Origin: Entophlyctis helioformis
Taxonomy: Eukaryota; Chytridiomycota; Chytridiomycetes; Chytridiales; Chytriomycetaceae
Length of the DNA stretch: 64,000 bases
Reading direction: 5' to 3'
Assembly (NCBI GenBank): GCA_025526915.1
Contig: JAHLKH010000057.1
Span: 62,001 to 126,000, forward strand
Shown here: piece after piece, positions 56,230 to 64,000 of the stretch
Numbering within the stretch: the first letter of the stretch is position 1
How the letters are laid out: every line of letters starts with the position of its first letter
Made by a program: the position numbers and the translations under genes
Notes under the pieces: model-generated
Seen by the model: only the letters and a program-made list of their open reading frames with translations
Database searches by the model: none
Told to the model about the DNA's origin: nothing

Positions 56230-58739
56230 AGGTCGACTATAATCAGCCTACTTTGACCTGCTTGATTGCTCTGGAATGAACGATCCATCCATCTTTTGTC
56301 CACAAGGCTCACACGTTCAGATCGACGCTGGCCGGTGCATTGGCTGGCGGTCAAGTTGGTTGGTCATTCTCAGCTTTGTTGACAATCAAGAGAGAGCGTT
56401 GAATGCCATTGGATGATCGTGCGATAGAGTGCGAGACGGGCTCGTGCAGGTATGCAGAGAGGCTGGGGCATGGCGCAGCAGACGCATTCCATACGGTCTT
56501 TCTGAAAGCCGTCTGCTGCACTCGCAGGCGGCATCGGCACGCTCTGTAAAGCAACGCAACGCCAGTCGCCTGCTGTGATCATGCTGCCGTCTGCGCCGAT
56601 GCCAGATGCAGAATGGCACGATGCGGCAAGCAGATCTGGCGCCGTTGACAAACGGCTGCCCAAGAGATGTCCAAGAGATGCCGTTTGGACCCACCGGCAC
56701 CAGCACGACATCCACAGCAGCCAATGCAGCAGACACAGCTTGCGGCACCTGCACCTGTGCTGGACCTGTGCGACCTGTGCGGACCCACAGCGTACTGCCT
56801 CAAGCCCGGCTGTTGCTGCACTTGACGCGCCATCCGCAACAACAAACTCGCCTGTGCTGCCACACACACTGCCACCTGCTGCCTTTGGAAGCCTTTGGAG
56901 CCTGTTCAGTGACCAGTCAGCTCGGCTAGACAGTCAGCAGGCAAGCAAGCAGCAATCCAGCTTTCCCATACCAGTGTGCCACTCGGCCTCTGCCTCTCTC
57001 GCCGGCACGGCCAGTGTTCCTGTCGTTCCTGTCGTTCCTGGCGGCGAGTCAAGGCCAGCAGGTCAGCATCAACAGACAACAGCAAGCAGGTACATGGAGT
57101 GAGCCGCAGGCAGGTCGGTCGCCAGTCAGCCAGTCAGCTGCCAGCCAGTCAGCTTGCCTCGCTGCCCTGCATCCCCAAGCCAAGCGACACTGCATGCCAA
57201 GTCGGCCGACTCGCCACATCCGATCTCGATCGTCCGTTGGCAGCTCGCTCGGACTGGGACGCTTGTGGCGAGTGGCCGCCAGTAGCAGGGGCAGACTGCA
57301 CGCCACAGGGAACCTGTACAGCTCACGGCATCGTCAACCACGCCAGCATCCGCATCGACATTGCTGTCAGTGGACCCACGTGTGTTCAGCGTGGCGGCAT
57401 CGGCAAGTCGGCGCGTCTGCCAGCCAGCCAGCCAGTCTGCATCGCACACTCCAAGCAAGAGCCAACGCAGCCTCGCCTTGTGCATCCATCCTTCGACCTT
57501 CAGTCCGCCACGTGTAACGATGCAGCACTCGGCCAGTCTGGATCTTGCACGGACCAGCGCTGGCTGTGTATGCAGCCAACCGCCAGCCATCAACCATCGG
57601 CAACCGCGAATGCTGCCAGGAACACGACACGTCGCGACACGACGAGTCATGCCAGCCAACTCCCACGCGCAGATCAGGCTCGGTCAGTCGGCAAGAGTAT
57701 CACATCAAGCAGCGGCAATGGCAAGGCTCACATGGCACCACCACAGTCCAAGATGCAGTGCTGCCAGCCAGTCGCCGCGTATTGCGTGCACATACACGGT
57801 GTCCGGACGCTGCCATCGTGCCTGCTCGCGCATGCTCGTGCCTGGGGTGCATCGTGTCGTCAACCAGCCTGTCTTGGTAGCGTTCTGGTGCGTGGCTGCC
57901 ACGGCGAGGGCAGCAGGCTTGCTGTCTCGCCACCGCATGGATGCACACATCCACCGAAGCAGGCAGGCTGACGCAACTGCTGTGCTCTGATGCGCTCCAC
58001 GCTGGATGGCATCGCTTGATGGCTGGCGTCGTGCGCATTGCAAGCAACAGCCGTGTGCTCGCCAGGCAACCGAGACACCTGATGGGCTGCCTGCTTGTGC
58101 AAGTGACGCATGCGCACAGTCACCACCAACGCTTACCGTAGCCTGTCTGTCTCACGCCGTCTGCAGCCGTCTGACGCAGCGGTGCAGCAACTATTCGTGT
58201 CCTAGTAGTGGCAGCCGCCTTGTCTCGAGCTGCACCTCGTTGTCTGCGCAACATGGCCTTGCACCACCAGCCTCGCTGCAGCACACTTGGACGGACGGCT
58301 GTTGGTGCAAGACCATGGTGACGCAGGGCGTGGGCGTGGGCGTGACTGCGTGTGTCTGCTTGCCACAACCGTGTTGGCATGCGCAGTCACGTCCACCTTC
58401 GCGAGCAGCGCCTATTGTCGGAATCACGCGCAAGAACACGCTTGGCGCATCAGACCGGCATGCAGTCAAGGGGCAGAACGCAGGTTTCGGCGCTCGGATG
58501 TTTGGCGGCGGTCTCTTTGCCGCTGCTCGCTTTGGAGATGTTCGCCAAAACGGCAAGTCGCAAGATGACGCAAAACGGCATGCCACGTCATTCCATCCCG
58601 TGTCTTGCCGCGTCGCGCTGGCCAAGTCGCGTTGGAAGCCGTTTTCTTCTGACAAGGAGGCATCGCTGTCTTGGCATCGCTCTTATCAAGTCAGATCCAG
58701 CACCAGTACCAGCACCAACTTCAACGCCAACGCCAAGCC
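56230..58739. other. Gene-poor 2.5-kb stretch
   Basis: No recognised gene. 56.4-56.9 kb has minus-strand frames that look faintly coding (VDVVLVPVGPNGISW in one frame, GIGADGSMITAGDWRC in the next), which could be an unassigned small gene with a one-base shift. 57.05-57.7 kb is rich in CCAGCCAGTCAG-type short repeats. 58.1-58.7 kb shows nothing clear. Confidence 0.4.
57100..57190. repeat. Short CAGTCAGC/CCAGCCAG interspersed repeats
   Basis: Several overlapping imperfect units of GCCAGTCAGC and GCCAGCCAGT occur at 57119-57155, with more at about 57420-57435 and 57580-57590. They are of low complexity and suggest slippage-driven growth. Confidence 0.6.
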
Positions 58740-59790
58740 ATGTTCTTTAACGCAACTACATCATCTCTCAGGGGTGCCGGCCGCATCCAATGGCCAGAAG
58801 CGCTTCGTGTCGTTGGCTATCAGCCGCGACCAAGCCGCCTATGGCGATGCGGCCAGGTACAGTAAAAACTGTATGCCCGTGTTGAGCATTGCTCAGCACA
58901 AGGTAAGCAGAGGCATCGTCGTTATACATGCTGGCTCTGGTGCTTGCTGCTCTCTGGCTGATCGTCTCCTGCATGCCGACGACTTTCTAGGCGGCTCGCG
59001 CAGCTCACGCTGCCTTTGACAAGAAGTCTGAGCCGGGGCGACAGCTCCGCCAGCTGCTGCTCAAGGCAGCTGGTGCTCATGAGCCATCCATCTTCCTGTA
59101 AGTCGTTGGCATCGCAGCTGGCTGTGGTGGATTGGCGGCTGGTCTCGGTGGCCTCTGCATGATGCCACGGCTCGTATTGGCTGGCTGTGCGTCTGCCTTT
59201 GCAAGGCGTTTCCGTCATGATCGTGGCAAGCTTGATCAGCTTGGGCCATTCCTTGCCACGATTGCAGTGGCAATTCTCACGCATGCGCGCGCTGACTCTG
59301 ACACTGGATTGTATTGCCTCACCATGCGCTCCACAGACCTGCCCCGACGCGCCGATGGCCAGATACGCAGTCATGCGTCGTGTGAGTGCCAGTTTGCTTG
59401 CTGTGACTGCCCTTGCCATGCATCGCGATGGTCTGACCCTGCCTGCTGGCATTTCCTTCAGCCGCTCACCACCCCGCCCGCCCTTGTCGCGTCACGACCC
59501 TCGTCAATGGCGAGCCCTCTCGTCTCGGCCACCCGCAAACGTCGCGGCCGCGATGACGAGGACGACGAGGACGAGCTGCTTCGCAACAAGAAGCGCGCTA
59601 GGGTCGACGATCCGGCTTCCTTCCTCGGCGTCGGCATCGTCATATCCACGCGAGCGTGTGGCGGGCCAACCCCATCTCCTCCCCATCTCCACCTTGCGCA
59701 AGCTACTATGCAAGGAGGATTCAAGCTTGCCCGAGCTGCAACCGAATGTCAACGAGCTCGGATCTTGCTGGCCATCAGTCGCCGCAAGTA
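58740..59790 (+). CDS. Unrecognised gene, copy 1 of a tandem pair
   Basis: Paralogue of the gene at 60210-61133, in the same exon order. Exon 1 (58740-58857) contains NGQKRFVS and AISRDQAAYGDAA. Exon 2 (about 58991-59098) reads AARAAHAAFDKKSEPGRQLR. A small exon at about 59336-59379 reads TCPDAPMARYAVMR. The last exon (about 59495-59790) reads SATRKRRGRDD, ELLRNKKRARVDDP and ends ARILLAISRRK. Relative to copy 2 it lacks single bases near 58749 and 58774 and has frame changes after 59600, so it is either the decayed copy or carries sequence errors. The basic/acidic C-terminus suggests a nuclear protein. No family was recognised. Confidence 0.45.
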
Positions 59791-60209
59791 AGGCATGGCA
59801 GCAGCCACTGCCCGCCTCTCAATACATTTGTTTCATAATAAATGACAATCACACACTGGTTCATCATGCGCAATCCATTCTATTCATGGAACAGCATTGG
59901 TGGCTGGTCATCATGACATTGGATGTGATCACCAACCAGAACTGCCAGTGTTCACAACAGGCTTGCGCTGCTGTCGCAGTAGATACAAGGGGATGCACCA
60001 AAAGAGCTGGCATTATTGAATGTGTTTTAGCTGTTAGGAATCTAAACGAAGTCTTTATCCTATTGATTATTGCTTCTTTCTCGGCTGACGTGCATCACGG
60101 CATGCATTCAGCTTATAGATATTGATATGGCGATCAATTACATACTGCTGCATTTCGTATGCACTTGGCTATATAAGCCTCACGAGCATCCAGCACCAAC
60201 ACCAGCAGC
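59791..60209. other. Spacer between the tandem copies
   Basis: It begins with 3' UTR-like sequence containing AATAAA (about 59838), shared with the sequence after copy 2 (about 61186). The rest is AT-richer than its surroundings, and TATATAAGCC sits at 60170-60179, about 30 bases before the copy-2 ATG, a plausible TATA box. Confidence 0.5.
60170..60177 (+). promoter_or_regulatory. TATA-like box upstream of copy 2
   Basis: CTATATAAG about 35 bases before the ATG at 60210, in an AT-richer patch. Copy 1 has no such box at the same place. Confidence 0.45.
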
Positions 60210-61133
60210 ATGTTCCTTCGTCGCAAGTACATCATCTCTCAAGGCGTGCCGGCCGCATCCAACGGCCAGAAGCGCTTCGTGTCGTCGGCTATCAGCCGCG
60301 ACCAAGCTGCCTACGGCGATGCGGCCAGGTACAGTAAAACTGTATGCCCGTGTTGAGCATCGCCAGCACAAGGTAAGCAGAGGCATCGTCGTTATACATG
60401 CTGGCTCTGGCATCACTGCTGTGCTTGCTGCTCTCTGGCTGATCGTCTGCTGCATGCCGACGACGTTCATAGGCGGCTCGCGCAGCCCACGCAGCCTACG
60501 AGCAGAAGTCGGAGCCGAAACGCCAGCTCCGCCAGCTGCTGATCAAGGCAGCCAGCGCTCAAGATGCCATCCATCTTTTTGGTCGTGTGAGGTTCTTCCT
60601 CTTATATTCTTGAAGTGCGTTTTAATACGGCATGCATCTCCATCAACGCATTCGTGCATTGTTTCACCATGCGTTCCACAGACCTGCCCTGACGCGCCGA
60701 TGGCAAGATACGCAGTCATGCGTTGTGATGCATTATGCATGGCTGCGTCAGCAAGTGCATCACGATTGTCTGACCATGCCTGCTGACATCTCCTTCAGCC
60801 GCTCGCCACCCCGCCCGCCCTTGTCGCATCGCGGCCATCGCAGTGGCGAGCCCACTCGCATCTGCCACCCGCAAACGTCGCGACCGTGATGACGAGGACA
60901 ACGAGGACGAGCTGCTTCGCAACAAGAAGCGCGCTAGGGTCGACGATCCCGACGTTCTTCCGTCGGCGTCAACAACTACGTATCCACCGGAGCGTATGGC
61001 GGGGCCAACCCCCATCTCCTCGCCAATCTCTACCTTGCGGAAGCTTCTGCACAAGGAGGAGAGAGGTCTGCCCGAAGTGCAACCGAATGTCAAACGAGCT
61101 CGGATCTTGCTGGCCATCAGTCGCCGCAAGTAA
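60210..61133 (+). CDS. Unrecognised gene, copy 2 of a tandem pair
   Basis: Start MFLRRKYIISQGVPAASNG at 60210. Exon 1 ends DQAAYGDAA at about 60327 (donor GTACAG). Exon 2 (about 60474-60583) reads AARAAHAAYEQKSEPKRQLR, then QLLIKAASAQDAIHL. A small exon (about 60674-60715) reads TCPDAPMARYAVMR, and the last exon has SATRKRRDRDDEDNEDELL, NKKRARVDDP, STLRKLLHKEERGL and ends ILLAISRRK at 61133. Between the copies most differences in exon 1 and the small exon fall on third codon positions and keep the amino acid, so these frames appear to be under selection. The 3' flanks are also duplicated and include an AATAAA. No known domain recognised. Confidence 0.5.
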
Positions 61134-61366
61134 GGCATGGCAGCAGCCACTTGCCTGCCTGCTTCTCAATACAGATTGTTTCATAATAAATGACAATCGC
61201 ACATGCATGTTTATCATGCGACAATCCATCCAATCTAAGGAACAGCATTGGTGGCTGGCCAGACAGCGACGACCGCCTCAAACGGTCGTCTGCGAGACAT
61301 GAATGCAAGAAAGAGCAAGGACTGGAGATGCATTGTATTGTTGGTGATGCTGTGTGATGGATCAAA

Positions 61367-61785
61367 TTAAAACTCAATGATGGCCTCTGGACGAGCGCCT
61401 TCGTAGCAGATGCGGTAGACAGTCGTGAACAGCGGGAACCTGGCAGATCAGCAGCACAGCGCCGGAGCATGCATATTAGTGCAAAGTCAAAGAGGATAAT
61501 CGAGGCACTGGCATGCTGACGCAGCGGTGCATGTGCACGGCGGAACGTACTCTGCAACAAGCCCTCTGCCTTCCAAAATCTCGTGGATCTCCTTTGACGT
61601 CAGGCTGCCCTGCAGCTTCTGGCCGTTCAGGAGCTCAGCCTCGAGCACATCAAACGACTTTCCGGTCAGAACACGCGCTTCTGCGATGCGGCGGTTGCGG
61701 CCGCCAAAGCACGTTGTGATGACGTCTGCCACACCGCAGCTTTCGAAAAAGGTCTCGTCGCGGATGCCCTCGTAGAACGTCTTTC
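61367..61785 (-). pseudogene. 5'-truncated NAD-dependent glycerol-3-phosphate dehydrogenase fragment
   Basis: From about 61785 the minus strand reads [20 protein letters not shown], then [39 protein letters not shown] and [10 protein letters not shown]. After an intron it ends FPLFTTVYRICYEGARPEAI and stops at 61367. This is the C-terminal third of GPD1-type enzymes, with the substrate-site GGRNRR and NGQKLQG blocks and the normal stop. Upstream of GKTFYEG the frame meets a stop and similarity ends, and only about 125 bases further on the ELO gene begins in the other direction. The Rossmann domain (about 230 residues) is therefore absent. The surviving part and its splice sites look undamaged apart from one missing T near 61745, so the truncation may be recent. 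Confidence 0.8.
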
Positions 61786-61910
61786 CTCTCCATCAGGCCG
61801 CTGCACCGCCCTTGCCGTCAACCCATCGGTGCAATCGTTGATCCGGCCATGATCCTTCAAGTCTTCTTCCGAGATCCTTCGGCCTTCACTCGTCAACAAC
61901 AACACTGCCC
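61786..61910 (+). promoter_or_regulatory. Short upstream region of the elongase gene
   Basis: 125 bases between the GPD breakpoint and the elongase ATG. No TATA box was seen. The promoter of the elongase must be here or inside the GPD fragment. Confidence 0.45.
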
Positions 61911-63120
61911 ATGTCTGCCGTCATTGCCCTGCTCGCCCAAGTGTTCGAGGTGCTGCCCAACGTCGAGGACCACTTCCTCGCTGCGTCCCGCGCCGTCGGC
62001 ACCATGCTCGAGCCGCACGTCAAGCCGGCCGAGATTGTGGTGACGGAGCTGCTCAACAAGCACGTCCCTGCATTCCTGCCGTGGTACGTGCGCAGCCGCA
62101 GCCCGCACACCGAGTCGCTGTCCTTGATGAACCCGGTCCATGTGCTGTTCGCCATCCTCGCCTACGTCACCGTCATCTTCATCGGCATCGCCGTCATGAA
62201 GCCGCTGCCCAAGTTCAAGCTCACTTGGTTCGCCTTCTTCCACAACGTGTTCCTCACGGCGCTGTCGGCGTACATGTCGCTCAAGGCCCTCGTCTACGCC
62301 AAGCAGGCCGGATACTCGCTCTTTTCGTTCGGCAACTCGGTCGACCACAGCCCTGCCGGCTTCCCTGTACGTCCATCGCATTCTTTCTGCTGTCGGAGCT
62401 TGCGATACACCAATAATTGGTCCTAACGATTACCCATGGTCTGTCCCGTAGATGGCCAAGGTGGCATGGCTGTTCTACATCTCCAAGGTCTACGAGTTCC
62501 TCGACACTGTGAGTCTGGAGACCTCCCATGCGACAGCACGTGTGAACGACTGCTGATCCTCGCACTCTCAATCCCATGCAGGTCATCATGGTGCTCAAGA
62601 AGAACAACCGCCAGATCTCGTTCCTGCACATGTACCACCACGGCTCCATCCTCGCTGTCCAGTACGTTCACCTGGTCGCATCTGCCGTGGATCGATACCA
62701 GAACACTCATTCCTCATGCTAATTGGCACAATCCTGTTTTCCAGGTGGCTTGTTGTGATGTGGGCTCCAGGCGGCGAGAGCATGCTGTCTGTTGTCCTCA
62801 ACTCGTTCATCCACGTCGTCATGTACGGCTACTACCTGCTCTCGTCGATGGGCTTCAAGTCCGTCTCCCTGATCAAGCGCTACATCACCACGATGCAGAT
62901 GACCCAGTTCTGCATCCTCTTTGTGCAGGGAGCGTTCGACTACTACATCCCGACCACCAACCCCGAGGCCACCAACTACCCGCCCCAGCTTGCCATCATG
63001 CTCATGGTTTACATGATCACCATGCTGGCTCTTTTTGCCAACTTCTTTATCCAGGACAAGCGTCGCGCCGACCGCGCCAAGCTCGAGGCCAAGCTCAACA
63101 ACTCCAAGAAGACGCAGTAA
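61911..63120 (+). CDS. ELO-family very-long-chain fatty acid elongase (condensing enzyme)
   Basis: 3-ketoacyl-CoA synthase of the ER elongation cycle. Exons 61911-62366, 62452-62511, 62582-62660 and 62744-63120 join in frame. Motifs: KVYEFLDT, then VIMVLKKNNRQISFLHMYHH with the HxxHH box, WLVVMWAPGGESMLSVVLNS, MYGYYLL and QMTQFCILFVQGAF. Several hydrophobic spans are visible. The HMYHH form and the APGGES/MYGYY blocks resemble the PUFA-type ELO group of animals and protists rather than yeast Elo1-3. The C-terminus ends KKTQ, a dilysine KKxx signal for ER retrieval. Start chosen at the first ATG (MSAVIALLAQVFEVLP). Substrate range cannot be read. Confidence 0.92.
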
Positions 63121-63254
63121 TTGTAATCCTACTCTTCTTCCCTCTTACTTCTGTTTGGCGTCAGCTGTTCCTTTTGGAAAAACACGCTGATGCACACCAA
63201 AGCCATCAAAACACGTTCAAGAGGCAATGGGCTATTCTACACGCCATCATGTCT
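63121..63254. terminator. Convergent 3' region of the elongase and UTP23
   Basis: 134 bases between the two stop codons. The poly(A) signal of UTP23 overlaps its own stop. No AATAAA follows the elongase stop; only TTGTAATCC is seen. Confidence 0.5.
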
Positions 63255-64000
63255 TTATTCAGTCGTTGGTGCAGGCTCGGCAGCAGCGCCACTCTTGTTC
63301 TTCTTTTGACGCTTTCTCTTTCTCTTTGCCTTTTCCGTCTTGGGTTGCTCAGCATTGCCGCCATTCTCTCCCTCATCGTCATCGTCGTCATTGCTTTGGT
63401 GTTGTTGCACGCGCTCCCGGTGAGCCGGTTGATCATCTGTATCGCTCTTGGCTTCCGTGTGAGTGCTTGCACTCTTTGCCTTGGATGCAGACGGTGCAGG
63501 TGGCTTGGCGACCGTCTTTTTGCGCTTGATCGACAGCGGGTTGGGCTCGCTGGCGCGCTTGCGTTTCTTGATGGGCTGCTCAAGGATCGCGGCTTCCTCT
63601 GCGCGCGTCATGGCAATCTCGTTGGTCTTTGGCATGGTCTTGACAAGCTCCATCTGCCACCCAGCGTGAGGTGTTAGCACAACATGAACAAGCATGCTTG
63701 ATCGGCAGACAGAGTGTGCCGTGCATTCACCTCTTGTGCCTTGCGCAGAGTCGATCCGGACGGCGGCTCGAGGATGAGCACACTCTTGTTGATGTACATG
63801 AGCGGCGTGGCAGGGATCGATCTGAGGAACCCACGCAGTGCAGCATCTTCGGTCGCGACAGCGTAGTGGTTCTCGTTGGTTGCTCCTGTCCATTGCAGCG
63901 ATGCTCCATGTCAGCCAACCGTCTGGCCACCAACGGCGGCTGTCGACAGCAACCCTCACCAACAATCTCGCGAATGCATTGGGCAGCAGGAACGGCCGGC
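63255..64000 (-). CDS. UTP23: UTP23-like small-subunit processome protein (5' partial)
   Basis: Runs off the right edge, so the N-terminal PIN-domain half is missing. Exons read from the minus strand: SREIV up to about 63965, intron, then TNENHYAVATEDAALRGFLR, SIPATPLMYINKSVLILEPP and TLRKAQE, intron, MELVKTMPKTNEIAMTRAEE, ILEQPIKKRKRASEPNPLS and a Lys/Asp-rich tail ending at 63255. The VATEDAALR/IP-x-TPL-x-YI part is the end of the PIN-like fold, and the PNPLS-xKxKK motif is typical of UTP23. It acts in nucleolar pre-18S rRNA processing. The stop codon TAA is inside AATAAA (63254-63259). Confidence 0.85.
   Translation of the reverse strand, partial: RPFLLPNAFARLLVRVAVDSRRWWPDGWLTWSIAAMDRSNQREPLRCRDRRCCTAWVPQIDPCHAAHVHQQECAHPRAAVRIDSAQGTRGECTAHSVCRSSMLVHVVLTPHAGWQMELVKTMPKTNEIAMTRAEEAAILEQPIKKRKRASEPNPLSIKRKKTVAKPPAPSASKAKSASTHTEAKSDTDDQPAHRERVQQHQSNDDDDDEGENGGNAEQPKTEKAKRKRKRQKKNKSGAAAEPAPTTE

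Noticed and set aside
57100..57700. CRISPR-like or satellite array in the CCAGCCAG-rich stretch
   Set aside because: Units are short, irregular and without constant spacers, and the genome is eukaryotic.

Overview
The window looks like a piece of a zoosporic (chytrid-like) fungal genome. It is moderately GC-rich and gene-dense. Introns are short, mostly about 70-160 bp with GT-AG borders and a few GC-AG. The gene set mixes fungal and flagellate traits: a fungal-type phytochrome hybrid histidine kinase, HbrB (TORC2), a Ty3/gypsy chromovirus, and a complete cytoplasmic dynein-2 heavy chain, the intraflagellar-transport motor lost in fungi that have no flagellum. The genus cannot be read from the sequence.

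Layout: 1-5921 is a Ty3/gypsy element cut by the left edge (gag, protease, RT-RNaseH-integrase-chromodomain, 244-bp 3' LTR). Right behind the LTR, 6047-6591 carries the zinc-finger/RuvC-III end of a Fanzor (eukaryotic TnpB-like RNA-guided nuclease), and a second, more decayed trace lies near 6.9 kb. 7.1-11.6 kb is the phytochrome kinase (+), convergent with HbrB (-) and a bHLH factor (-). 15.8-16.3 kb is a divergent promoter region with three CCAAT boxes in 27-bp tandem repeats. Then come listerin LTN1 (+, 16.3-23.4), a small COX7A-like gene (+), GPATCH4 (-), a TFIIIC GTF3C2-like subunit (+), and three head-to-tail minus-strand genes: dynein-2 heavy chain (29.4-44.3), mitochondrial DNA polymerase gamma (44.4-48.6) and a DUF676-type lipase (48.6-51.2). 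Tripeptidyl peptidase II (+) follows at 51.6-56.2. 56.2-58.7 kb is gene-poor. 58.7-61.1 kb holds a tandem pair of unrecognised genes. The right end has a 5'-truncated glycerol-3-phosphate dehydrogenase fragment (-), an ELO fatty-acid elongase (+) and UTP23 (-), which runs off the edge.

The genes do not form a pathway; most are housekeeping functions (RQC quality control, tRNA/5S transcription, rRNA processing, mitochondrial DNA replication, TORC2, IFT). Two window-wide patterns matter to a user. First, conserved genes are repeatedly interrupted by single-base deletions while the protein resumes in the next frame. This looks like residual sequencing error rather than gene death, so the CDS spans below must be read as exon sets with small frame corrections. 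Second, genes are packed so tightly that intergenic gaps of 36-150 bp are common, and in three genes the stop codon lies inside the AATAAA poly(A) signal. The mobile-element remnants at 0-7 kb and the tandem pair at 58.7-61.1 kb are the least explained parts.
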